From Nanobdellota archaeon (GTDB lineage: Archaea > Nanobdellota > Nanobdellia > Parvarchaeales > Parvarchaeaceae), in the NCBI GenBank assembly GCA_021836125.1, contig JAKBJF010000005.1, forward strand, positions 1 through 43,996: DNA of 43,996 nt. The letters are read 5' to 3'. A program made the translations under genes and the position numbers. Each line of letters starts with the position of its first letter. Positions within the stretch are counted from its first letter, which is position 1. The notes under the pieces are model-generated. The model was given only the letters and a program-made list of their open reading frames with translations. It did not search any database and was not told the DNA's origin. Of this stretch, positions 23,483 to 32,224 are shown piece after piece.

Positions 23483-26400
23483 TCAAGTCCAGCCCGTGTA
23501 CTTCTGAAGCGGCCATGTAGCGACAAGATCAGGGTACAAGGGATTATATATCCCATACAAGTTGCCGATATTTATCTGTTGGGAAGGTATAGAATATGTA
23601 GCATTGAACATTATTATTTTTCCCACCTGTGACGGGTTTGTCTGGCTCTTATAAACACACGCAAATTCACTCGAAAACGTAGATTGAGTGGAAGAATAAA
23701 TAAATGGGACAATAGGATATTGAGATGTCAGTTTTAAGGTGCCTGAAGTCGCCGTCGCTGAACCGGAATTATAATTAACGTAATTGAATTTGTCCGAAGC
23801 TGAAGAATTTGAATAAAACATGGGGAAGACGGCGGCCCCGTTATTTTGGTACTTGTCTCTATTTGATGCGCCCAGCCCATAAAGAATATATATTGAGCTC
23901 GGCATGCTGTTTGTTACGTTTACCCAAATCACGCCTCCCGGCTGTATTTGAGTCTGATTCCACCAATAAAGCTCCTTAGTGATGGTGCCTAAAATCTTAC
24001 TGCCGAAAATTCCAACTATCTTAACGGAAGTAACTGGATTTAATCCGTCTGCCGCGAACACTGAGGAGTTAAAGTCAGCACCGAGAATAAGTTCTACTTG
24101 ATAATCCTGCGAAAGAGATACAGATGTGTTCATCACATACTGGTTGAAATATGTGTCATTGTAAGTAGACAAAACACTGCTTATTTTATTATTCAAAAGA
24201 AAAGCTGGTTTCTCTTGTGCTGCAAATCTCACGGCGTTGTATCCATTTATGTAATATCTAGCGAACGCGTAGGACACTGAATCGTTTGATGGATACTGGT
24301 CAGTAGAGAAACCTATAAACTGCGGTGAACTTCCGAAAGTGCTAAGAAAACCGGGTGATGCTGAATACTGCAGGTCTTTCTTGCCGTTTAACGATGATTT
24401 CAAGTAGCATGTTCCGCCAGAGCAATAGTTGTCGATTTCTATATTATCAAGTATGTTTGGAGTCGTTTCTGAAGATGATTGAGACAGCAAATTTCCAGAA
24501 TAGTTATACAACCCATTGTTGTCATTATAACCATTGAATTGTACGTATTCGAATTTTTCGCCTCCCAATATAATGCTATTGGAAGATAATATGACATTCA
24601 TCATAGGAGCAGGACCAGCCAAATATATGCCGGCATCCAAAGCAAAGTCAGAAGGCAAATTTAACTTCCCGCTAAAGGCGCCTATGCTCCAGTTATATGG
24701 ATTATCCGCAGAGACTATCGCACCGCCCCCAATATCAGAAATCATTTGGTAGAAGTTAGGGGAAGACTGTCCGTTGCCAACACTGAATTTGTATCCTCCG
24801 ACTGTTATATTTGAAGGACACGAGTTACTTTGCGTCAACCAGCGCAGGTATTCGGATGGTTGATTGAAAACATTGAAAGAGTATGTGCAATTGTAATATG
24901 TGTTTGAACCGACTGTCTTTGTCGTACACTGTCCGCCGTTTGAAGTTATCGCACTTTCTGCACCAGCATTGTTTGTAAACAGGTCAGCTGTGCATGTTGT
25001 ATTCAATAACGGGCGCGGTATTATCGAATTACAGCAGGCAAATGTGTAGTTTTGTGCAACTAAAACGTTAGAAAACCCGGGGTAACATGTATTATAGATT
25101 GAATTCTGCATACCACAAGTTTCTGTTGGAAGTAAATCCAATGAATTTTGATAACCGAAGTTAAGCGAAACTGGGACTCCCAACGTTTCGGAGCCTCCCT
25201 GCGCTGATTCATTTGGCATGACTACAAGGCTGCCGTAAGGACTTGTACCATACAACTTTACATTGAAAAGCTTTTGATTGTCGTATGTGTCTATCACCGT
25301 TACGTTTTTGTTAACTAATGCTATATACAAAAGGCTTCCATCGGGAGATACTCCCATATTGTTAGAACCGCCTGGAAAACCTGGAGGGTATAAGTGGGTA
25401 AACGTGTTACGCAGATATGACGTGTTCGGAGGGAGATAAATAGAATCGAAATTCGTGAAATTGTACAGACTTATTATAGATATAAAACTTGACAGGTTCG
25501 TTTTAAGGTTGGGATTTCCTTGTACATAATATAAAGGCATGGCGGAATAAACGTACAAACGATTAAGCTGTACATTTAGTGTCATGCTCATTGCTGTTGG
25601 TGCGGTCGGCACTACGCCTGAAGGCACCGCACTTATATTAGCTATGACCAAACCGGAAGACATGTTTAATACAAAAACGTCGTTATTCCAATCACAGATA
25701 TCTCCAAGGAGGTAAAGGAATTTTCCATCTGATGAAATTAACACTTGATTTATATACGCGTATGGCTGATTACATGTAAGCCCGTTTACGCTAAGTCCTG
25801 CAACGTTTATCTTAGAGATAATCGAGTTTGAATATGTGCTTATAACGTCTATCCCGTTCTGTGTACTATTAATCACATAGACTTTTGTGCCATTTGAATT
25901 TACGACCGCACCATCGGGTGTGAAAGCACCGTATATCGTAGTAATGTAAGCGCCACCCGTGGCATTAAAGACCTGTATTCCGGTTCCGTTTACAACGTAT
26001 ATGTACTTGTAAGGATTCCCCAATACACTTTGTGATACATAATAAGCGCTATCCGAATAACTTGTGCTTAAGCTATAAACCTGCGAGTTTATAGTACCGT
26101 CTATTATAGACAGATTAGAATTATAATTTGGATTGTGCGTTGCATACACATAATCTATGTTCGATGCGCCTGCTAGCGAATATGAATTGTTTATACTCGT
26201 GATATTCTTTGCGAATTCCCCATTTGCGGATAAAAGCATCGCACCGTGGCTTCCTTCACTCACGTAAACTTCGTAGTGCGATTGTTGAGCAGGAGTGTAT
26301 GCGTAATAAGAGTCTATGCTGTAATTCTGTGCGGATATTGGTGAACCGGTGTTATTGGAGTAATAAGCCGGACAAGAGGTGTCTTCACGCGCATTTATAG

Positions 26401-28195
26401 ATAGATTTAATACGTTGACATCGAAAGGCGTAGCTGCCAGGAAACTGACTTCTGTCGGGATCTGGTAATTGAAGAGATTCTGTATATTTGACTGTAACGC
26501 GTTAGTCAATACGCTTCTGCAAGTATTAAGGCATGATGGAGTCTTACCGCAGTTATAAATCGTAGTTCCAAAATAAGGTGTCGCTGCGCAACTTATCTGA
26601 TTTATTAAGGATGCTGTGCCTTGCGTGATTGAACCGAATGCAAGTATCATAGCGGAGTACCAGTCATACTTTGGCTTTCCTGCTACAGATACAGTCTTGA
26701 GATTTACCGCATGTGATGTGTACATTATGTAATTGTATATCGCGTACTGCGGGAAGCCCTGTATTTTTTGGGAACTTATAGGGAAACTCTGATTTACAAA
26801 AGCTATCGCCAACTGGAGAAGATTACTCAGATAATCCTGTGCGCCTATACTTGTAGTGAGACTCAAACAATTTTGTACAGTAAATTGTATTTCGTTCTCA
26901 GAAACACACACTTGCGGATAGTAGAGGGGGAACAATGCTAATGATACGTGGAGTATATTCCCATTAGGGAAAAGCAGGTTCTGCGGTCCACTGAGATCAA
27001 AGCGGTTTATTATATATTTATAATAAACGAACTGGGGCTGTATGCCTATAATCACAGAGCCGACTGGCACAAGAGTGGCTATTGGATTAGAAGTACCAAA
27101 AAAAGTGGAATTGAATTGCATGCCATCAAAGGAGAATACTGTATTGTTTTGGAGGGGAATTATCTGACCGGCTTGTGAACAAGAATACCCTACTCCGGTT
27201 GCTCCACTGACCGGTGTGCATGTGTCCCCATTTATTTGTGTCACACTAAAAAATGATGTGCCTCCGGAAGCTCCATATATATTGTCTGCGGAAGGATTAA
27301 CTATTGGAATCAGATAAAAGTCCTTTGAACTCGGTAGAGGATTATATAATATTATCGCATCCTGGCCGCTTGGCATAGTCACTACCGAATATTGTGCACT
27401 GCCAGATAGCGCAAGCCCAAAGGAGGAAAAAGTACTAAAAAAGCTTGTGTCCGCAAATTGGTTCAATACGCTATCTACAACGTTTTGTTCTGCACCAAAA
27501 CTAAAACTATAGCCTTCTAATGAGAATTGTTGTCCCAAGGTGCCGTTTAAAATAGAACCGCCTGGTGTCACTGTAAGACTGCCGTTGATATTATAAATCG
27601 TAATTATATTGTCAGAAGAATTGAATTGGAATTTGTACCAATCCTTAAGATATGGTGCACTAAAGTTTGCGAAATAAAGCTGTTTGCATGAACCTGTACA
27701 TGTAGAAGGCTGTGTGAAGTTAAAGTCTAAAATAGAAGTTATACCTGAAGAATTTTGCAGAGTTGAATACTGCGGCTGATCCAACAAGTTTAATAACCCT
27801 GCTTCAAGCTCTTGATTGTTGGGAAGGCACGTATCTCCGGCGAGGTTTCTCCAGTAATAAATATGTGGCACTGGGAAAAACGAAAGAGTATTGCTTGTGT
27901 TTATATAGCCACAATTCAAAGTCGGAACGAACTGCCCAGATGGAGTTATGCCTCCACTGGGTCGCAAAAGAAAACCGTCCATTAGTTGGGCTTTATCAAA
28001 GTCATATGCCAATTGCTGCGTGGCATAGTCTTTAGCTGCAAGAGTCTGATATATGCTGTTCTCCGCGGTTACATATATCTTTGAGCTTAGTCCAACGCTG
28101 TTTATGTAGGCGAACGCGTTCATTATCGCAAGTATCGTGGCTACTATCATGCCTATTGCTGCAATTATGTTCGCCTGTCCTCTACTCGATATCAT
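23483..28195 (-). CDS. 1570-residue surface protein with class III signal, propeller and DUF2341-like domain
   Basis: The N-terminus MISSRGQANIIAAIGMIVAT has a basic R-G-Q followed by a long hydrophobic helix, the form of an archaeal prepilin (class III) signal with cleavage between G and Q. The following stretch (SSKIYVTAENSIYQTLAAKD) is helical, as in pilins. Residues about 640-1000 contain propeller-type repeats (YIYVVNGTGIQVFNATGG, KVYVINSTQNGIDVISTYSN, SLLYIALVNKNVTVIDTYDN). Near 1360-1460 the sequence GGVIWVNVTNSMPSSIYILY and GLGASNRDKYQNNGAAVF resembles the DUF2341 domain common in archaeal surface proteins. Cys and N-x-S/T sequons are frequent. It begins 1 bp after the 191-residue gene ends and is followed after 9 bp by the giant gene. 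I infer an N-terminally anchored component of the same surface assembly. Confidence 0.86.
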   Translation of the reverse strand: MISSRGQANIIAAIGMIVATILAIMNAFAYINSVGLSSKIYVTAENSIYQTLAAKDYATQQLAYDFDKAQLMDGFLLRPSGGITPSGQFVPTLNCGYINTSNTLSFFPVPHIYYWRNLAGDTCLPNNQELEAGLLNLLDQPQYSTLQNSSGITSILDFNFTQPSTCTGSCKQLYFANFSAPYLKDWYKFQFNSSDNIITIYNINGSLTVTPGGSILNGTLGQQFSLEGYSFSFGAEQNVVDSVLNQFADTSFFSTFSSFGLALSGSAQYSVVTMPSGQDAIILYNPLPSSKDFYLIPIVNPSADNIYGASGGTSFFSVTQINGDTCTPVSGATGVGYSCSQAGQIIPLQNNTVFSFDGMQFNSTFFGTSNPIATLVPVGSVIIGIQPQFVYYKYIINRFDLSGPQNLLFPNGNILHVSLALFPLYYPQVCVSENEIQFTVQNCLSLTTSIGAQDYLSNLLQLAIAFVNQSFPISSQKIQGFPQYAIYNYIMYTSHAVNLKTVSVAGKPKYDWYSAMILAFGSITQGTASLINQISCAATPYFGTTIYNCGKTPSCLNTCRSVLTNALQSNIQNLFNYQIPTEVSFLAATPFDVNVLNLSINAREDTSCPAYYSNNTGSPISAQNYSIDSYYAYTPAQQSHYEVYVSEGSHGAMLLSANGEFAKNITSINNSYSLAGASNIDYVYATHNPNYNSNLSIIDGTINSQVYSLSTSYSDSAYYVSQSVLGNPYKYIYVVNGTGIQVFNATGGAYITTIYGAFTPDGAVVNSNGTKVYVINSTQNGIDVISTYSNSIISKINVAGLSVNGLTCNQPYAYINQVLISSDGKFLYLLGDICDWNNDVFVLNMSSGLVIANISAVPSGVVPTAPTAMSMTLNVQLNRLYVYSAMPLYYVQGNPNLKTNLSSFISIISLYNFTNFDSIYLPPNTSYLRNTFTHLYPPGFPGGSNNMGVSPDGSLLYIALVNKNVTVIDTYDNQKLFNVKLYGTSPYGSLVVMPNESAQGGSETLGVPVSLNFGYQNSLDLLPTETCGMQNSIYNTCYPGFSNVLVAQNYTFACCNSIIPRPLLNTTCTADLFTNNAGAESAITSNGGQCTTKTVGSNTYYNCTYSFNVFNQPSEYLRWLTQSNSCPSNITVGGYKFSVGNGQSSPNFYQMISDIGGGAIVSADNPYNWSIGAFSGKLNLPSDFALDAGIYLAGPAPMMNVILSSNSIILGGEKFEYVQFNGYNDNNGLYNYSGNLLSQSSSETTPNILDNIEIDNYCSGGTCYLKSSLNGKKDLQYSASPGFLSTFGSSPQFIGFSTDQYPSNDSVSYAFARYYINGYNAVRFAAQEKPAFLLNNKISSVLSTYNDTYFNQYVMNTSVSLSQDYQVELILGADFNSSVFAADGLNPVTSVKIVGIFGSKILGTITKELYWWNQTQIQPGGVIWVNVTNSMPSSIYILYGLGASNRDKYQNNGAAVFPMFYSNSSASDKFNYVNYNSGSATATSGTLKLTSQYPIVPFIYSSTQSTFSSEFACVYKSQTNPSQVGKIIMFNATYSIPSQQINIGNLYGIYNPLYPDLVATWPLQKYTGWT

Positions 28196-28196
28196 A

Positions 28197-28772
28197 TCAA
28201 CTCACGGTACCGTAAACTGTATACGGCTCCGAAGGATTTTGTGGATTGTACACCGGCAGACTACACACAGTTGTAGCCGGGAATCCTGAGGGTATCTGGT
28301 TCATGTAAACAGACATTCCTAGAGTAGATAGTTCCAATCTGTCATCTGCTGTTGTAAGATTGAACACGCTGAGAGAGAACGAGGCGAAGTAATTTATGAA
28401 GTTTACATAGATAGAACCTGAGCTAGTAAGAGAAGTCGGTATTGTCGTAAAGCCAATCTGACAGCTGCTACCACAGTTAGCTACTTGCTCCTGAAACGCT
28501 TCAGCTGTCGCAGCGGAGTATTGATTAGGATGAAATTCCTGCAGATATTTCAGCGTGGCCTGAGTGTGCACATAGTATTGACTGAATATATTGTCAATAG
28601 CAAGGTTGCATGATTCTGAGAGAGGCTCCAATGCGACCATATTGGTTATATTTGCAGTCGTGTTTGTGATAAAGAAAGCCGAGACTACAGACAGTACTAT
28701 CGCAAGCACAGGTATCAAAATTATATCAAGTATAGTTACTTGTCCTCTTCTTCTGGGAGTAAGTTTAAACAT
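28197..28772 (-). CDS. Small pilin-like membrane protein (191 residues)
   Basis: Begins MFKLTPRRRGQVTILDIILI: three Arg and G-Q, then a 22-residue hydrophobic helix (VLAIVLSVVSAFFI). This is a good class III, prepilin-like signal. The remaining 150 residues are outside-facing, with four Cys, two of them close together in NCGSSCQIG, and a third helical stretch SQYYVHTQATLKYLQEFH. No enzymatic motif is seen. The start overlaps the preceding gene by 8 bp, and its stop is 1 bp from the next start, so all five genes of the block must be translated from one transcript. It could be a minor pilin or pseudopilin subunit; I do not recognise a named family. Confidence 0.82.
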   Translation of the reverse strand: MFKLTPRRRGQVTILDIILIPVLAIVLSVVSAFFITNTTANITNMVALEPLSESCNLAIDNIFSQYYVHTQATLKYLQEFHPNQYSAATAEAFQEQVANCGSSCQIGFTTIPTSLTSSGSIYVNFINYFASFSLSVFNLTTADDRLELSTLGMSVYMNQIPSGFPATTVCSLPVYNPQNPSEPYTVYGTVS

Positions 28773-29574
28773 ATGTACCTTGTGGCGCTACTAAGTAATG
28801 TATTGTCACATACATAACGCCGCTGTCTTGATACAACGGATTGTGGTTCGCATCTGTGAACTGCAATATTACCGGAAACGACTCTGTATATGTATCTTCG
28901 GAATAAAATATAGACGATGAAGCATATTGCGGGTTTATGCTATTATAGTTGTTCGAGCCGACTGCAAATATCAGACTACCGCTGAATATACCGGGCGGTA
29001 TCGCCTGAACTCCTATACTTAAGGGTATGCTTATAAGAAACGCTGCATACTCTGCTATTTGAGCGTCCTGCGCTATTACCTGCTCCGTACCTGTAAAGGC
29101 ACTGCCATAATTGAGCTGGTTGAAGTTTGATACTGAAACTGCGCCGCCGGGAGATAAATCCATGGGATTCTGAGTATCGACTATCGTTGCTGACACACCG
29201 GCAAATGCAGGTACTAAATCCTGAGAAAAGGGGACCTGTGAAGCGCCTGGCGAGTAATCATACTGCACGCATGATAAAAATGACGATTCGGCCATCTTTG
29301 AAACGTCTATAACGCCAGGTTCGGTGTTGCTCTCTGTCATTATCGTCTGTTTCCCTGCAATGTTTGTCATATAATTGTCTGTCTGCTGATAAGCAAAACA
29401 ATTTGGAGAGGTTATAAGACGACTACCGATAGCGGAAGCGACTGCCTGAGCATTTGCGAATACGCTTACGCTGTTTACGTTGGATATGCTAAATGACAAC
29501 ACTATTAATAACAAAGCGAACGACAGTATCAAGACTGCCGAGTTCGTGAATGACATCAGTTCCGCTAATGGCAT
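28765..29574 (-). CDS. Pilin-like membrane protein (269 residues)
   Basis: One N-terminal hydrophobic helix at about 11-32 (SAVLILSFALLLIVLSFSIS) is followed by a helical continuation (NSVSVFANAQAVASAIGSRL), the layout of a type IV pilin-like subunit, although no basic residues or RGQ precede the helix. The outside domain has Cys in SPNCFAYQQ and LSCVQYD, and an aliphatic stretch (AEYAAFLISIPLSIGVQAIP, about 178-197) that may be a second, weaker hydrophobic segment. It ends in beta strands (VMYVTIHYLVAPQG). Function unknown. It starts 1 bp after the end of the 850-residue gene and overlaps the next by 8 bp. Confidence 0.8.
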   Translation of the reverse strand: MPLAELMSFTNSAVLILSFALLLIVLSFSISNVNSVSVFANAQAVASAIGSRLITSPNCFAYQQTDNYMTNIAGKQTIMTESNTEPGVIDVSKMAESSFLSCVQYDYSPGASQVPFSQDLVPAFAGVSATIVDTQNPMDLSPGGAVSVSNFNQLNYGSAFTGTEQVIAQDAQIAEYAAFLISIPLSIGVQAIPPGIFSGSLIFAVGSNNYNSINPQYASSSIFYSEDTYTESFPVILQFTDANHNPLYQDSGVMYVTIHYLVAPQGTYV

Positions 29575-29575
29575 A

Positions 29576-32128
29576 TTATCTCACCGTTGGTGTGTACACG
29601 CCTCCTGCTTGCGTCTGCACCAGGCTTAATCCTCCGTCTAATGCTAGTGTATTATAATTATAGCCTAATAAAGTAGTGGAGGGCGTGTTCGGATCCACGC
29701 CGAAGACGTTGTTGTTCGATAAAAATGTCAGCGTAAAATCACTGCCAGAGCTAGTAACCTGAAAAGTAATGTTTGAATATTCTGTCGGATAGAATGACTC
29801 GCTTGGACCTGACGGGAATGCAAACCCATTATATAGAGATGTAAAGGCATTTGTCTGTATATGGCTGTTTATAAAATTGGTTACTGTGTTGGCACCAGGT
29901 ATATTGCTTAAACCTGGAAGCACCTCCACGCCTACTATTGACCTTTGTATATCTGGCGGACCTGGTATATAATTAGAGTCCGATGAAAGCGGAGATGAGA
30001 AGTCTAGGATAGAATTATTATTTATATAATATTGCGGATAGGCTGTTGTTGCCGAGCTATAATATGGATTGATAAGTTTTATACTGTTTTTGCCTCCAGT
30101 CATGTTTGTCAGGTTAATACATGATATGGCTGTGCCGAACTCTGTTATATTATTCTGCGTGACGGCGTTGACAAAGGCGCCGCTCACTTGTGAGGAGGTA
30201 GTGTATATCGGTGCGCCGTTATCGTCTGTTATAAGGTTATAAATACAAAGTGCAGAATAACTGCCACCTGGAGGGGAATAAATTCCTAGACCTAAATAAG
30301 AGGGAAGAAGTATACTTACATTTTTAGAAGAACTTGTGCTTAGGATCTCATTCACAAAATAAGCAAGTGTATGAGGGAACAGTAAGTTATTCTCTGGACA
30401 CTCCGTATTGAAAAGTCCTTGAGATATTGCAAAAGACAGTGAACCATTGCCTTCGGGTAAAAGTAAGGATTTGAGCGTGTTTCCTGGAGGGGGGGTGGTT
30501 TCAGCTTGAGTACATATATCCGCCAGATCGGTTATTACCGGCGTCGAAGCCACAGTGGCTCTTCCATTTGCTTGTCCTTCTAGATAAACTTCTCCGCCAT
30601 ATCCGATAAAATACGAGCCGAGAGGCTGAACTGCGTTCTGCTTAAAGTATACATCAAATAATGTAGTAAGCGCTCCATATTCTGAAAGTGCGCCCATTGC
30701 AAGATTACTGCCAGAAGAAGTGAGCGAAGACGCCGTCGGAAGATCTCCTAAACATGTAGCTGTACGTGCTGCGACCATAAGGCCTGTGCGTCCCACAAGC
30801 GCAACTGTAGAAAGAAGCGGGTCTCCTATCCCGTTGACGGGGATATTGTTTATGAAAGCGCTGTTTGACGACAAAGTATTGGATTTTACAGAAACGCCGC
30901 TTTGAGGCGTGGAATAAGGATTGTAGGAGGTGCTGCTATTCGAAAACTCTCCGAGAAGATCCTGGCTAAGCTGTGCACTTTGCACGGCCGTATTTATCTG
31001 GTCCTGTGCGTAGTATGACTGTCCAAGGTTGCTGTACTGGCCAGACAGGTTTGCCTGCTGAACGTAATGATCGAGCTCTAAATCGAAGGCGGTTAATTGC
31101 GGTGGAAGAGGTTGCTGATTCTGGTATGAAGAAACTACCTCCAAGCCGTTCGAAAGGGAATTCCCAGACAGCGGCGTTACGTATTGGTCGAAATGAAAAC
31201 CGTTTGTCAAAGAATTGACGACTGTCGCCGCTGATAAAAACGCCACCGAAAATGTTATGCCTTTCAATCCGAAACGGATAGCGGATTTCACTATAGATTG
31301 CTTAAAATTGTTCTTGACGTTATTGGCGACATACTTTATATACGCAAGAACCCCGTTTCCTCTCGCTCTTGCCATCTGGAGAAGGCTGTTTGGCACATCT
31401 ACCGTTATTGTTTCTGCGTTCTTCAGTCTGTTTTCCACTTCGGTGGAAGAAAGTATTTTACCTGTAGTCGCATCGCGCCATACTCCTTTTTTCACTGCAG
31501 GAGACAATGCACCTATGAACTGATCGTTCGATTCCACGTAGTCTGCACTAGTAAACCTTGTCGAAGCGATTTCATTCTTGCCAAGCTTGCCGGCTTTCAT
31601 AGCATATGCCCCATCTTGGGTTATAAAACTGTCGCTCTGCTCCACTGCGCTTCCTTTAAGATTTTCGACTTCGGGTAGAGTATCAGCAAGGACTTTATCG
31701 CTCGCTGATAAGGTCATTCTCTCCGCGTCTGTACCGACGCTTATGGGCCCAGGTTTTGACTTGGGACCTACACTAAGCATGAAACATATCGCAAAACTGT
31801 ATTCTGCCGTGCCAACATCCAGCGTTGGACCGCTTGCATAAGATATATTCCTTATGTCAGAACCGCCTGCACAATTGTATTTATCCGTCGCTGCAGACCA
31901 CTGACAGAGGGAATTATTGCCGCTAAGTGTTATTCTCATCGATGATGGTGCAGAATATAGGGCATTCTGTATAGCGCCTAGATTAGCGCCGAAAATTGAA
32001 ATTGAATCTGCTCCGTTCTGCAGGAAAACGCCCTGCAACTGGGCAAAATAGATTCCTACAAGGAGAAAAGCGGCTGCAAGTATGATTACCGCGATACCTA
32101 TGACTACCTGAGCATTTCTACTCAACAT
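29576..32128 (-). CDS. 850-residue anchored protein, first gene of the surface block
   Basis: First gene of the five-gene block. The N-terminus MLSRNAQVVIGIAVIILAAA continues to about residue 30 as one hydrophobic helix; the R-N-A-Q before it is a weaker variant of the class III signal. Residues about 130-285 are unusually charged and Lys-rich (for example GKLGKNEIASTRFTSADYVE, RLKNAETITVDVPNSLLQMA, YIKYVANNVKNNFKQSIVK), unlike the neutral Ser/Asn-rich rest. A second hydrophobic segment lies at about 287-309 (FGLKGITFSVAFLSAATVV), so the charged part might face the cytosol if both segments span the membrane. The C-terminal 500 residues look extracellular, with several Cys. No known domain is recognised. 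A TATA-like element 33 bp before the ATG starts the whole operon. Confidence 0.82.
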   Translation of the reverse strand: MLSRNAQVVIGIAVIILAAAFLLVGIYFAQLQGVFLQNGADSISIFGANLGAIQNALYSAPSSMRITLSGNNSLCQWSAATDKYNCAGGSDIRNISYASGPTLDVGTAEYSFAICFMLSVGPKSKPGPISVGTDAERMTLSASDKVLADTLPEVENLKGSAVEQSDSFITQDGAYAMKAGKLGKNEIASTRFTSADYVESNDQFIGALSPAVKKGVWRDATTGKILSSTEVENRLKNAETITVDVPNSLLQMARARGNGVLAYIKYVANNVKNNFKQSIVKSAIRFGLKGITFSVAFLSAATVVNSLTNGFHFDQYVTPLSGNSLSNGLEVVSSYQNQQPLPPQLTAFDLELDHYVQQANLSGQYSNLGQSYYAQDQINTAVQSAQLSQDLLGEFSNSSTSYNPYSTPQSGVSVKSNTLSSNSAFINNIPVNGIGDPLLSTVALVGRTGLMVAARTATCLGDLPTASSLTSSGSNLAMGALSEYGALTTLFDVYFKQNAVQPLGSYFIGYGGEVYLEGQANGRATVASTPVITDLADICTQAETTPPPGNTLKSLLLPEGNGSLSFAISQGLFNTECPENNLLFPHTLAYFVNEILSTSSSKNVSILLPSYLGLGIYSPPGGSYSALCIYNLITDDNGAPIYTTSSQVSGAFVNAVTQNNITEFGTAISCINLTNMTGGKNSIKLINPYYSSATTAYPQYYINNNSILDFSSPLSSDSNYIPGPPDIQRSIVGVEVLPGLSNIPGANTVTNFINSHIQTNAFTSLYNGFAFPSGPSESFYPTEYSNITFQVTSSGSDFTLTFLSNNNVFGVDPNTPSTTLLGYNYNTLALDGGLSLVQTQAGGVYTPTVR

Positions 32129-32153
32129 AACTCACTAGATTTATTAAATCCGG

Positions 32154-32168
32154 GATATTAATAATTTA
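32154..32168 (-). promoter_or_regulatory. Promoter of the five-gene surface operon
   Basis: TAAATTATTAATATC on the minus strand, centred about 33 bp before the ATG at 32128, followed by a second A/T-rich TTTAATAAATC (32139-32149). It is the only spacer in the block long enough for a promoter; the four internal junctions are overlaps or gaps of 1-9 bp. Confidence 0.5.
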
Positions 32169-32196
32169 GTCGCATTCTGTTAACTAATCAATAAAT

Positions 32197-32208
32197 TTTT
32201 ATTTAAAC
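32197..32208 (+). promoter_or_regulatory. TATA-like box of the aminopeptidase gene
   Basis: TTTTATTTAAAC, centred about 23 bp before the ATG at 32225, so the mRNA is probably leaderless. It sits back to back with the promoter of the surface operon. Confidence 0.55.
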
Positions 32209-32224
32209 CCTGATAACCAAAGGA

